Below, piece after piece: positions 10,758 through 21,115 of a stretch of 64,000 nucleotides of DNA (its first letter is position 1; the number at the start of each line of letters is the position of its first letter). The stretch is taken from positions 984,041,637-984,105,636 of the forward strand of contig CM066034.1 of assembly GCA_033557465.1 (NCBI GenBank). The letters run 5' to 3'. The position numbers and the translations under genes were made by a program. The notes beneath the pieces were generated by a model. That model was not told the DNA's origin and made no database searches. It was given only the letters and a program-made list of their open reading frames with translations. Source of the DNA: Ichthyophis bannanicus (Eukaryota > Chordata > Amphibia > Gymnophiona > Ichthyophiidae).

Positions 10758-12020
10758 ATGTGCTCTGGAAATTACAGGAGTTACCTCCCTCATTCTGAGA
10801 GGAAATGTGCTGGTTAGATTATAAACATGGGAATTAGAACTACTGGGGTCACTATTTAAGCAACATTGGTTTTAAAAGTCCTCCCCAGCACATTGGATAA
10901 CTCAAAGTCCGGCCAAATTTAAACAGTTAAGAACTAGTCAGGTAGCACCAATATTCAGTGCTATGCAGTTAAATTTAAGTGGTTAAGTCAGACCAAGCAA
11001 ACAGCAGGGCTTTAGCTTTCACTGGCTGTATTCAGCAACAGCCATTTAAATGTCAGCCCCACTGAGGTCTTGTCCGGATTTCTGGCTTGGAGTCAGTGTG
11101 ATCTTCGGAAGCTCACTCGAGAAATTGTCGTAATGCAAAGAAAGCATGTCTCCTGGTCCTTGGGAGCTGCTTGTGTGCCCGTGAAGTACGTTGAAAGCAC
11201 TTTGAGAGTCTCTTTGGATAAAAGGAACTGTTTTAGCTGCTTTTTATTAGAACCATCACTGCAGTTTGGCTGCACTGAAAGCCTGAAGATCCCTGGACAG
11301 ATAGGTTCCGACTCTGATTTGGACAGGTGAGATTAAGAGATCTGTGCGTGAGCCGGCAAGTTTATGTACAAGATTTTTCTTAAGAATTATTTGGTATGTA
11401 CTTATGTACTATTGTCCTCTGTTACAAAAGTATGATGTTATACATTTTCAGTAAGTAATACTTTACTTTCACCTTATTGTATTGGATACAAAATAAAGGA
11501 ATTTGGATTTACGCTCTGCAGCCATTTTCTTTTCATCATATTGCCTCAGGAGCATCATAACTCTGTTACCCACATTTCAGTAACTCTTCATAGTACAGTC
11601 ATTTCATCATTAAGGTGATAAACATAACTGGATATGGTTACTGTCTCCAATGATGTAATAACTGAGATATCCCCACCCTTCCCCATATAATGCACATCAG
11701 GTTATGTCGCAACACAGTTTGCCTTAGCTCCAGGAACTAGAACAATGTGCTAAATATTTGGTCAGATCCGTTTACGATGCAAATGTTACTGTGTCTAGTG
11801 GAGAAGCTCAAACTACAGTGGCCCATCCCGAAGAGTGAGATGTAACTCCCCAGGGAGTGAGACTGAAGCCCAGTGCGTGAGGTTTTTCTCACAGCGCATT
11901 CGTGGTATACATTTGGAAAGATCTGCATGTTGAATTGCATTGCAAATGAAAGAGGTAGCATAAAATGATATTTGTAAGTTAAAATGAAACCAAGGAGATC
12001 TAGTTTTCCAATCCCTCCCT
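10758..12020. other. Unassigned; no supported gene
   Basis: Low-complexity and AT-rich sequence with short frames only. The 86-aa plus-strand frame at 11070 has no recognised family. A 45-bp stretch at 12021-12065 (ctccagtaccaggcatat core) recurs inside the hAT element near 50198, so at least the right edge is a repeat. Confidence 0.3.
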
Positions 12021-12138
12021 TCATAAACCCTCTCCAGTACCAGGCATATTACAAAGTAATACAAAAGCCTACAAACGTTGCTCAGGAAAGAACAAATCTA
12101 CAAAATTTTCTATCAAATAGCATACGACTTGTTCCTCA

Positions 12139-12466
12139 TGATATGTTGTTTATTTCTTATGCTGCCCTTGCGATTTGTTATATATCGGTCGGACCACCCG
12201 CCCTGTGAAGGTTCGACTAGCTGAACATGCTTCCCACATTAGGATGGCTGTTCGCTCAGCCCCGATTGTGGATCATTGTCTATCAAACCAGCATGATTTT
12301 GCTAGTTTGCATTGGTGGGTGATTGACCATGTACTGCATGACCCTCGGGGTTGGGGGCTATCGTGTGACATGATTTCAATGGGCTGAGCAGAGGTGGATA
12401 TACAATTCGAACACTGTGAGCCCTCAAGGTCTGAACTTGGAGATTGATTGGCAAAGTTTGTTCTGA
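12139..12466 (+). pseudogene. Penelope-like element GIY-YIG endonuclease domain, frameshifted
   Basis: Translated from 12142, the sequence gives VVYFL, then CPCDLLYIGRT at 12163, the paired GIY and YIG motifs of this nuclease, followed by RPVKVRLAEH. After one frameshift between about 12350 and 12385 the reading resumes with EQRWIYNSNT and SPQGLNLEIDW and stops at TGA 12464-12466. That is the normal C-terminal order in Penelope-like retroelements, where the GIY-YIG nuclease nicks target DNA for reverse transcription. A TGA at 12139-12141 interrupts the frame upstream. No reverse transcriptase is visible 5' of it, so the copy is truncated. Confidence 0.85.
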
Positions 12467-12660
12467 CAACATCCAATCATGGTGAGGGTTTCCCCTTTCA
12501 ATGGGATCATCATTTCCTGATTGACAGTTCCTCTTGGATGATGTCATTCATCAGTCAGCTGTTTGAATTGGTGGTGGTTATTTAAACTGCGGCATTTCTG
12601 ATCGGATCTGCCCTTTACCAGTGTCCTGTACCACCGGCTGACTCACTGGTCAACACAATT
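12467..12660 (+). mobile_element. Probable 3' UTR of the Penelope-like element
   Basis: Directly follows the GIY-YIG stop codon. It contains ccaatcatg and cctgattgac phrases and a ttatttaaactgc stretch, resembling what I recall of Penelope 3' sequences. I cannot fix the end, and assignment rests mainly on position. Confidence 0.4.
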
Positions 12661-13103
12661 TTTGTCACAGACCCACTCTGACCTGTTTCATATGTAATTT
12701 TTCCCATTGTTTACAAATATGGTATCAGAATTTTTCTATCACCCTTACTTCAGGAGATATCATCTAGTAAAGTGTGTACATTACTGTAAATTAGCCGTTA
12801 CAGTAAACAAAGGTTGAATATGAAAAATTCCATCATAATTATTATTGTATGTTGTCAACCAAAAATGCTGAGTCATGTAGTTATAATATAATTAATTAAC
12901 CGGGCCCCTTGCCTACTGGTCCGGCTGATACAAGCAGAAAATGCTGAGTCATGTATTGGTATGCTTTCTGTCGCCGTCAGCAATTGTGGTTTGTATTGTT
13001 TGAAAAAAACAGAATCTGAATGGAAGTGAGTTTGCGTCAATCTATTTCATAAACAGCAGTTGGTTAATAAATATTAACGGTTATCGCTTGTAGATGTTTA
13101 ACA
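12661..13103. other. AT-rich 5' flank of the Cys-rich pseudogene
   Basis: No gene. The string aaaatgctgagtcatgta occurs twice, near 12858 and 12939, about 80 bp apart, with a GC-rich block (ccgggccccttgcc) between. If the adjacent family is a transposon, its terminal sequence should lie here, but I found no inverted match to the 3' flank by eye. Confidence 0.35.
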
Positions 13104-15603
13104 ATGCCTTGAAAGTGTGTTAATCGTCCAGCTTAATTTTGCTACATTTGCGGTGAGATTACTTTTAAGAAGCAGAGAAGACATTTTACTGTGCTTGTTA
13201 AGACATGTTATACGCTGTACTTTGGATGTCAAGTCGGTGACCAGGACAAAAATTGGGCACCTCACGTCTGCTGTATTACCTGTGTCAGACTCTTAACAGG
13301 TTGGGTAAAGGGTGTTCGACACATGAATTTTGCTGTTCCAATGATCTGAAGGGAACCAAGAGATCACTTGACATATTGCTACTTTTGCCTTACAGACATT
13401 GCAGGCATTACTTCAAAATCAAAACACACTGTAAATTACCCAAATTTACCATCTGCCATGAGGCCTGAGCCTCATTGTCAAGAATTGCCGGTGCCAAATC
13501 CTCCAGAAAATCTTACAGTGAATGAGGATGAAGAAGAAGAAGAACCAATGAATGCTGATGATGTTGACGATGATGGCGATGTTGTAATGCAGGATCCAAG
13601 CTTTGAGGCATCCGGTTCCTCTTCTGAACCACATTTACTGGACCAAGGCGATTTGAATGATCTCGTCAGAGATTTGAATCTTTCAAAGCGACAAGCAGAA
13701 CTGTTAGGGTCATGATTGAAAGGCTGGAATCTTCTTCAGAAAGAAACCAAAGTGTGCACTTTTAGAAATAGGCATACCGAGTTTGTGGTTTACTTTTCCT
13801 TTGAAGATGGAATTGCTTTTTGTTGTGAAGTTAAATCCCTGATGGAAACACTTTGTCCGGATTATAGAACAGAGGATTGGCGACTATTTGTTGATTCTTC
13901 TAAATATAGCCTAAAAGCTGTGCTTATCCACAATGGAAATATTTTACCATCAGTTCCAGTAGCTCATGCCGCCAATATGAAAGAAACTTAAAGCAGTATG
14001 CATCTCCTGCTAACAAATATCAAGTATGAAGAACACAAGTGGAATATTTGTGGCGATCTAAAAGTAATTGCCCTCTTGCCTGGACAACAGCTTGGTTGGG
14101 CAGTCTTCCAAGCGATAGTCACACCGCATTTTGACTATGCGAATATCATCCTTCATGGCCTCCCCAAGAATACACTAAATCCACTTCAACTGGCGATGAA
14201 CGCGGCAGCCCGCATCTTATCTGGAGCTTCTATAAGAGATCATATAACACCAATACTGATCGATCTGCACTGGCTTCCGATAAACTTCAGAATAACATAC
14301 AAAACCCTCCTCATCACATTCAAAGCTATTAATAAATTATCTCCTGCATCGATCTCAAATCTCATCACCCTGACACCAAACAACAGACCCAGGAGACTAG
14401 TAGCAGAAAACACACTAGTTACTCCTAGTATCTCCACAAAACGGACACAACAAACTACTAACAGAGCTTTTGTGTCCTATGCTCCCAAGTGCTGGAACAA
14501 TCTACCTCCAAACATCAGATCAATCAGGGATATCACCCAATTTAGAAAGTCCATCAAGCACTATTTATTCACTTTGCACTTCAGGCTATCATACACACAA
14601 TAGAACCGGCTATCGCCCACTCAGATAACTCCTACACATAACAGCAATCCAGAACAAAGGATCAAAATGTGAAAACACTGTATTCTTGTATTCTGTATTC
14701 TTGTCAAATTCGAATCTTGATGTAACCTATTCAATGTATATATAATTATGCATAATTATGTAGATAGTTATCCCCAGTTCACACCCAGTTTATCTTCCCT
14801 GTTATCTGTAAACCTAGATCAGTCATGTATTGGCAGGTATATTGTTGTTTCAATGTAAACCGCACTGATGATGAATAGTGCGGTATATAAAAAATGTTAA
14901 ATAAAATAAATAAATAAATAAATTGTTGCTTTCTGTGTGAGCAGGGACAAGAAAAATCATTACATCCGGAAACAGTGGCCAAAGAGAACATCACTAGTCC
15001 CAGGCCAGAAAAATGTTGCACATGACCCACTTATGGAGCCAAATAAAGTATATCTACCTCCACTCCATATAAAGTTGGGTCTTATGAAGAACTTTGTAAA
15101 AGCCAATGGATAGAAGTGGACTTGGATTTGCATATCTAAGAGAGACATTTCCACGAATCAGTGAGGTGAAGATCAAAGAAGGGATCTTTGTAGGACCTGA
15201 TATTAAAAAACTGATGAAAGATGAAAACTTTGACGGTCAGTTGAATGAAACTGAAAGAGCTGGATGGGAGTCCTTTAAGACTGTTTGCCGCGACTTCTTG
15301 GGAAATAACAAGGCAGACAACTATGCAGAATCAGTGGATACTCTACTGAAATCTTAGCAGAAACTGGGATGTAACATGTCTTTGAAAATGCACTTCTTGC
15401 ATTCACACCTGGATTTTTTTCCTGCAAATCTAGGAACAGTCAGCGATGAACACGGGGAAAGGTTTCATCAGGACATTTCGGTAATGGAAAATAGGTACCA
15501 GGGCAAGTGGAGCTCCAGTATGCTTGCAGACTATTGTTGGACCCTTAAGAGGGATGTTCTTGAGGCGCAATACAGCAGAAAATCATATACAACTACTTTT
15601 TAG
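13104..15603 (+). pseudogene. Decayed full-length copy of an unnamed Cys-rich protein family
   Basis: From ATG 13104 a single reading phase runs about 1 kb to 14095, broken only by stops: TGA 13110, TAA 13134, TGA 13347, TGA 13713, TAA 13989. An L2 fragment (about 14096-14925) interrupts it. It resumes as CCFLCE, shifts frame, continues through LPPLHIKLGLMKNFVKA, shifts near 15104, meets TAG 15355, and ends at TAG 15601. Intact length would be about 555 residues. Features: Cys pairs near the N-terminus (CYIC, CCITC, CYFC), suggesting zinc binding; an acidic stretch (DEEEEEP) near 13530; a central GDLKVIAL motif; and a C-terminal block ERFHQDI, YQGKW, DYCW. No introns are visible. I do not recognise a named family; recurrence at 47.7 kb and lack of introns suggest a transposon-borne gene. 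Confidence 0.7.
14096..14930 (+). mobile_element. L2 LINE 3' fragment inserted in the Cys-rich pseudogene
   Basis: The reading TPHFDYANIIL, LHWLPINFRI, RAFVSYAPKCWNNLPP matches the C-terminus of the L2 ORF at 62536-63441, with which it shares NPLQLAMN-AAR. The 3' end near 14858-14925 has the L2 hairpin (accgcactgatgatgaatagtgcggt) and an aataaataaata tail. It is 5'-truncated and lies in the same orientation as the host pseudogene, which it separates into two halves. The frame at 13998-14603 is a chance fusion of 32 host codons with LINE codons. Confidence 0.85.
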
Positions 15604-16414
15604 GAGACATTACGTTACAATATACATCTATATACATCTAATGTAAATATGAGCAACATAGTCTAAATTTAAACTACATGTCACTCAAAAACGTACATAT
15701 CCGAGTTCGTAACCAAAAACAGTACTAGAATCAGCCATTTTCATTTCTGTGACAGAAAATCTTTTGGATTTTGTTTACCAGTTTATCAATCCCATACACC
15801 TGAAGCAGAGCATCACTGCTCAAAACATGCATGTCGTGGATTGGGAAACGTTGGAGGATAGCCAGGCGACTTAGTACTGGTCAGACAAAAAGGTTTTCAG
15901 CTAAGTCTGCATATTTCTTTGTTTGAAGAATTTTGTAAAACATTTGTGGAGGAACACTTTAATGATTAAAATGGATGTTCAGTTCATTCAGGAGTAAAGG
16001 GTATTTTCTCTCCTGATGGTGCATTTGACAAAAATATTCAAAAATATCCAAAAACTTTAGCTGATCTTTTGTTTCCACAATTTATAAGGGGTTATCCTTA
16101 ATTTTTTTATTGATTGTGTTGGGTTTAATCCCACGGGACTGTTTGCTATATATAAATGTGTGTGACTTGTCATGTCTGTAGCCGCTAGAAGACTGACCTA
16201 GTTAAGAACCTCAGGCCTACTTGAAGCTATGCATGACTACTTAACAGATACTCCGTGCACAGGAGAGAAACCTATTTGGAGAAAAGGTTAAAGAGACCGT
16301 GGCTATTTATAAAGGAGAACTACTCCATCATACAGTCTTTTGTGGTGGCCAATATTGAATAACAGCAACCTTCTTTACAAAAAGACCATTCTAACTGAAG
16401 ACCATACTGTCAGT
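15604..16414. other. 3' flank of pseudogene; possible Penelope UTR remnant
   Basis: No coding signal. Around 15800-15860 the phrases acctgaagcagagcatcac, aaaacatgcatgtcgtgg and gggaaacgttgg resemble the 3' untranslated or long-terminal segment of Penelope-like elements as I remember them. This is low-confidence recognition. The rest is unassigned. Confidence 0.3.
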
Positions 16415-16760
16415 ATTTATTTTATTTATTTATTTATTTAACATTTGCTTCTATACCGCGCTATTAAAATCAGCGCGGTGTACATCAAACAGAAAACAGT
16501 ACAGAAAATACCAGTCCTAGCCATATGGTTATAACAGACCTTAATTACAAAGACCACATCAACAATGCACTCAAATAACAAGAGAAAATAAGACTCAAAA
16601 TCTAACCAGACTAATGCAAAACCTGGGCCTAGTTTTTGACTACAAAGATTTAAGCAATGTCCCAGTGGACATAAGAACTGGAAGCACATAACAACGGACA
16701 AATGGATTCTGTTATAAAATGTGGATATAAATTTTGCCTCAACTAACTGCCGCCCAGTTA
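16415..16760 (-). mobile_element. L2 LINE 3' end, minus strand
   Basis: A TTTA tail (16417-16440) is followed by a GC hairpin: accgcgctatt pairs with cagcgcggt (16457-16483). This is the signature L2 3' end. The remainder to about 16760 is AT-rich and could be L2 3' UTR and C-terminal codons, but the 5' break is uncertain. Confidence 0.6.
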
Positions 16761-16861
16761 GAGTCTTCTTTTCAACCTTCTCCAGCCTACCAATATTCAC
16801 CAGGAGATCCAATCTCTACTGGTTGCAAATGCCCTAGAAGGTTCTGCACAATAAAATAAAT

Positions 16862-17470
16862 CAAGGCTCATACTCCAAATACTTCCTGATTCCCAAGAAA
16901 CCTGAAGTGATATGCCCAATATTAGATCTTTGAGCTTTAAATAGATTCCTTGTGGAAAGGAAATTCAAAACAAACTCTTTGGTCTCTGTTCTACCTCTTC
17001 TGCAAAAGGTACATTGGCTAGCTCTCTAGATTTAAAAGATGCTTGCACACATATTTCAATCAATACAAAACTCAAAAATTTCTTGCACTTTCAGTTTCTC
17101 ACTCATCGTTTAAGTACAAAGTTCTCCCATTCCGACTTTCTTCTGCTCCTTGAGTTTCCACAAAATGTATGGCAGGTGTAGCAGCTCCGTGAGGCATCTA
17201 GGAATTTTCATATTTGCGTATTTGGAGAACTGGTTGCTATCAGGAGAAATGAAGAGCAAAGTGTTGTCCTCTCTACAGATCTCAAGGTAAATCTTGGGGT
17301 TTGTCATCAACATCACAAAATCAGCTCTAGTCCTACAGTTTATACAAGAGCATAGTCACACACTATTAACCAAAGCATTCCTTCCAATGCAGAGGGCAAA
17401 AGTCATAATCGAGTTGGTCAACAATTTATCATCTCATCAGATGACCTCAGTATACGTAGTTTCTTTAGAA
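16862..17470 (+). pseudogene. DIRS-like retrotransposon reverse transcriptase, degenerate
   Basis: Across frameshifts and stops the translation gives YFLIPKKPE, PILDL-ALNRFLVERKF, LDLKDACTHISI, KFLALSVSHSSFKYKVLPF, STKCMAGVAAP and then AYLENWLLSGE. These are, in order, the RT motifs of DIRS-type tyrosine-recombinase retrotransposons, where the catalytic box is normally YLDDW; here it reads YLENW. The family replicates through a circular intermediate and a tyrosine recombinase, neither of which is visible here. Stops at 16932 and others show a dead copy. Related Ngaro or Pat-like elements are alternatives. Confidence 0.75.
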
Positions 17471-17501
17471 TGACTGCAAATGAGGGAAGAACACTACTAC
17501 T

Positions 17502-17610
17502 ATTACTATTACTGAACATTTGTATAACAATGCATGACATACGCAGAGCTGCACAGACACATGTAAAAGACAATCCCTGCTCATCAGAGCTTACAATCTA
17601 GTCCAATCTT
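17502..17610 (-). mobile_element. L2-type LINE 3' tail with trinucleotide end
   Basis: A (cta)n run is followed by ctgctcatcagagcttaca, a sequence shared with 25030, 35360, 54438 and, inverted, 55980. At 54.4 kb the same sequence is the 3' end of an L2-type RT, so this is a solo, heavily 5'-truncated tail. Confidence 0.65.
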
Positions 17611-18608
17611 CCAGCTTTTGTAGATCTTTCCTCATGTTATCCACTCTCTCAGGGGAGTCCACTCTGTTGCAAATTTTCGTGTCATCTGCAAAAAGACAGA
17701 CTTTTCCATTCAGTCGTTCAGCAATATCACTCACAAATACATTGAACAGTACTGGTCCCAGGACTGATCCCTGGGGTATGCCACTAATCACCTTCCTTTC
17801 ATCCGAGTGAGTTCCATTTACCATCAACTTCTGTCTGTCAGTCAACCAATTTCTGATCCAGTTCACCACCTTGGGACCCACCCCCAGGCTATTCAATTTA
17901 TTGATAAGCCTCCTATGAGGAACAGTATCAAAGGCTTTGCTGAAATCTAAGTAGATCATATCCATTGCATGCCCTTGATCTAGTTCTCTGGTCACCCAGT
18001 CAAAAAACTCAATCAGATTTATTTGGCATGATCGTCCTTTGATAAAACCATGTTGCCTTTGATCATGCAACCTGTTGGTTTCGAGAAAGTCCACTATTCT
18101 CTCTTTCAGGAGCACCTCCATTACTTTTCCCACCACCGTGGTAAGGCTTACTGGCCTGTAATTTGTCACTTCTTCCCTATTACGACTTTTGTGAAGAGAT
18201 GCCACATCAGCCCTTCTCCAGTCCTGTGGAACTTCTCCCGTCTCCAAGGATCTATTGAAAACATCCTTTAAAGGCCCTGCAAGAACCTCTCTGAGCTCTT
18301 TCAGTATCCTGGGATGTATCCCATCCAATCCCAATTCAAAAAAGCATGGGACAAACACAGAGGATCTCTGAAGGGAAAAAGGGGACTGTTGTAGTGGTTG
18401 ATATGGAAGGGCAGACTAAATAAGCCATGAGGTCTTTTTCTGCTGTCATATTTCTATGTTTCTATGGCCTTGTCCACTTTCAGTTTTGCAAGCTGTTCAA
18501 ACACATCATCTTCTGTGAATGGTGTAATATCTACTCCATTCCCATTTGTATATTTGTCAATCACAGGTGGTCCTTCTCCAGGATTTTCTTTAGTAAGATT
18601 TTCTTCTC
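17591..18608 (-). pseudogene. CR1-clade reverse transcriptase fragment, minus strand
   Basis: Minus-strand reading gives [74 protein letters not shown] and FADDTKIC: the CR1-clade RT with its catalytic FADD. The 255-codon frame (17591-18358) is open, but the first codons derive from an inserted CR1 tail at 18333-18466. Beyond it, the upstream codons continue (ENPGEGPP, LAKLKVDKA). No 3' end is present, so it is a rearranged internal fragment. Confidence 0.85.
18333..18466 (+). mobile_element. CR1 3' end inserted head-on into a CR1 RT
   Basis: The sequence aattcaaaaaagcatggg through tatgtttctatg is the same CR1 3' end found at 5271 and 52420. It splits the minus-strand RT reading exactly between LAKLKVDKA and LDGIHPRI, where other CR1 copies run continuously. 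Only 0-3 bases of target duplication are possible, as is common for CR1. Confidence 0.85.
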
Positions 18609-19636
18609 TTAGAGTAGCTGGGTTTAAAAAAGGTTGGATTTCCTATGATACCATCTCTGTCCCCGATTGAAGTATTTAAAAAATATGTGCAGGAAGTTTT
18701 AAATGTTTCATCTGAATTAATTCCCCCAGTATTTCCTACCTCAGGGTAAAAAGGAAGGAAAGTTAGTTGAGGGTGCTATAGATATGGATGTTCTGGATGT
18801 TTCTGCTCTTTTGCAGTCACCTAAGGAAGCTGATTTAACTGTCTCCACAATGTTAGTGACTTTTGCGATTTCATCAGATAGAGACTCGTATTAAAATTAT
18901 ATTTTAAGAAACATTCAATGCTATTTATGGGGAAGAGGGTTGTGATGTTCCCTGACGTCTCAAGGGAGACTCAGAAATGGCGGAGGGCTTTTTTGTTGCT
19001 GAGACCAGGTGCGGTTCAGATTGGTGCTTCATTTATATTGAGATTTCCATGTAAATGTATTATTTCTTTTAAGGATAGGAAGTATGTATTTTTTCAGCCT
19101 GAAGAGTTATCATTGTTTATTAGTTCTCGGATTGTGACTTCTCCTCAGTGATTGTTCTAATCATATTGGTATATCTCTGTCCCACGCCTCTGTCTTTATT
19201 CCCGATTAATTTTCCTTTTGGATCAAGGATCCACTTATCCTTGTATCTTGTTTTCCTGGCTGACCCCCCCCCCCCCCCCCATTATTGCGGGCTAACTATG
19301 CCCTTGTATGTATGATTCCTACGATTTTTTTTCTTTGTACTGATTGTTTACTTTGCAAGTTGTTGTTTTCTGTACAAGCGATTTTGCTTGATTGTTATTG
19401 TAAAATTCTATTAAAAAAAAAAAAAAGGTTGGACAAGTTCCTGGAGGTAAGTTCCATAAACCATTGTTAAAGAGGACCCAGGTAATCCACTGCTTATCCC
19501 GGGACAAGCACTGTGGAACCTGCATGCCTTTTTGGGAACCTGACAGGTACATGTGACCTGAATTGGCTACTGTTGGATACTGGGCTTGATGGATCTTGGT
19601 CTGACCCAGTATGGTATTTCTTATGTTCTTATGTTT
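18609..19636 (+). mobile_element. CR1 3' fragment (host of an L1-type insertion)
   Basis: The left part, 18609-18637 (gtagctgggtttaaaaaaggttgg), and the right part, 19433-19636, form together the same CR1 3' end that is uninterrupted at 22838-23070: ggacaagttcctggagg, then tactgggcttgatgg, gtctgacccagtatgg and the ttcttatg octamers. The central 783 bp are a later insertion. Confidence 0.85.
18638..19420 (+). mobile_element. ORF1-only L1-type retrocopy with poly(A) and 12-bp TSD
   Basis: The insert ends in an A14 tract at 19413-19426 and is flanked by the direct repeat aaaaaaggttgg (18626-18637 and 19421-19432; the repeat shares A residues with the tail). Its coding part, with one frameshift near 18893, gives FKKYVQEVLNVSSELIPP, FMGKRVVMFPDVSRETQK, FLLLRPG and LRFPCKCIISF, stopping at TGA 19149-19151. 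This matches the C-terminal domain of the L1-type ORF1 at 58.6-59.7 kb. No ORF2 follows: the 3' UTR comes directly after, with a C17 run at 19264-19280. It resembles mammalian half-L1 (HAL1) retrocopies. Confidence 0.75.
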
Positions 19637-20296
19637 TCAGTCAACAGTGGTAACTAAACTTCCAGTAAACCACTGCATTAAACAATAGTGCAACTTACTG
19701 CTTCAGGGCCTAAGTCTGCCCTGTTGCTTCTCTCTACAGTATTCTATCTGTGTTTGTCACCTTTCCTTGCTCTCACCGTCTCCTTCTTGTCAAAGGAGGT
19801 GGCCCAGCTCTTTCCAGCTTTGACATGCACTCTTCATTGTAGTTAGACATAAAAAGCAGTGATTTCATATTCCCCAACTGAAGTAGCTTTCTAGGGAGAC
19901 GAGCTGCCTCCTTCATGTTACATCCTACCTGGACCAACGTAATGCCTGCCTCCTCCTTCTGGGCCAATGTGATTCCTCAGTGATGTCATTTCCTGCTTCA
20001 AGGTCCACGACGCTGATCACCACAACACATCCCATGCCCAGCTTATTCTACAAGGGATCTGTTCTCCACTCAGACAAGAAGAGTGGCCAGAGCAGGATAT
20101 GTGTGCACACTCCACCCTCCGATAACAGACAGAGCCAACTTGCCCACCATTAATATATATACACACACACACACACACAAGGTGTGTGCAGCAAGCTTCA
20201 ATCAATTGTGTGACATTTTCCATAGACAAAGAGAATTATTGGAAGGGGTGAAACTCAGAGGTAACACAAGGAAACATTTCTTTACCAAGAGACTAG
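19637..20296. other. Unassigned; CA microsatellite at 20152-20179
   Basis: No gene is supported. The (AC)n run is preceded by a short TA run. A fragment at 20246-20290 resembles the CR1 3' region (ggggtgaaactcagagg, then aaggaaacatttctttacc). Confidence 0.35.
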
Positions 20297-21115
20297 GACA
20301 GAGGTTCTCAGCCCAGTCCCTGTCCACAGCCACTTGGGTTTTCAGGATATTCACAATGGGCTCGATTCTGTCCTACGAAAAGCGGGGATGGAAGTCACAA
20401 TGGGACGTTCATCCACACTATTCATGCCTTCCTCGCCGGCATCTAACCTCCCCGCCAGTTATATGGGGAGCTTAGATGGGGGTGGGGAAGGGGCAGATCG
20501 GGGGAAGAGTTAGGGCAGGCAGTGGGCGGTCGCTGGCCCTAGATGTCCAGGGCCGATTCTAATGTTGGCTCTGTAATCCAGGGTCGGTGACTTGTGCGGG
20601 GAAGTTATTCCACCTCCAGTAGGCCTGGGGCATGGATGGGGCAGTTGGAGCCTGAGGACATTCCCCGCAGTCTGACCCTGGCCTTAGGAGGCCGGATTGG
20701 GGGTCGGGCTGCGGGGAAAGCCTTTGTTCAGCTGGCGCCGGGATTGCGGCTTTACAATGGAGCCGCGGTGCCATGGGAACTGGATGCCATGGCACCGCGG
20801 TTCCATTGTAAAGCCCTGACTGAGTTAGTCGGGGTTTCCCTGTACATGCAGGCTGGACCGAATCGCAGTCTGGCCTGTATGTACAGGGCTGTTCACGATT
20901 CTGGTCCCGCAGGGCTAGATGTGCCCCGCGGGACCAGAATCATGACCCCCTCTGTATGTCTGGTTCAAACCAGACATATAGAGGGGCTGTAGATCTAGGA
21001 TAGAAAGAGTCTGAATAGATATGCATGAGATTAATTTGCATACAAGGGAGGCAATGCATGTCAATCTCTCACATTGATATTCATTTTGGCTGGGTGTCCT
21101 GAGGACCACTGGATA
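20297..21115. mobile_element. hAT-type MITE split by a palindromic repeat
   Basis: The left end 20298-20368 (gaggttctcagcccagtcc, ttttcaggatattcacaatg) and the right part 21015-21115 (atatgcatgagattaatttg, then ggctgggtgtcctgagg) look like two halves of one foldback MITE whose arms read inward as aggttctca and cctgaggaccactg. The middle, about 20366-21010, belongs to a separate palindrome-rich repeat. An intact TSD was not found, so the superfamily rests on the terminal sequence. Confidence 0.45.
20369..21005. repeat. GC-rich palindrome-mosaic repeat, copy 1
   Basis: Contains three nested hairpins. One pairs 20748-20776 with 20786-20815 (ggctttacaatgg with its complement). One pairs gattctggtcccgc near 20898 with gcgggaccagaatc. 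One pairs tatgtctggtt near 20953 with aaccagacata. Phrases such as gccatggcaccgcgg and ccgattctaatg recur in copies at 26045, 37305, 47260 and 52740. Non-coding; the 132-aa frame over it is accidental. Confidence 0.65.

Noticed and set aside
13998..14603. A 201-aa gene with both Cys-rich and L2 sequence
   Set aside because: An accidental fusion: its first ~32 codons are the host pseudogene and the rest an inserted L2.
20594..20992. 132-aa Gly/Arg-rich protein
   Set aside because: Lies on the hairpin mosaic repeat; not conserved in other copies.
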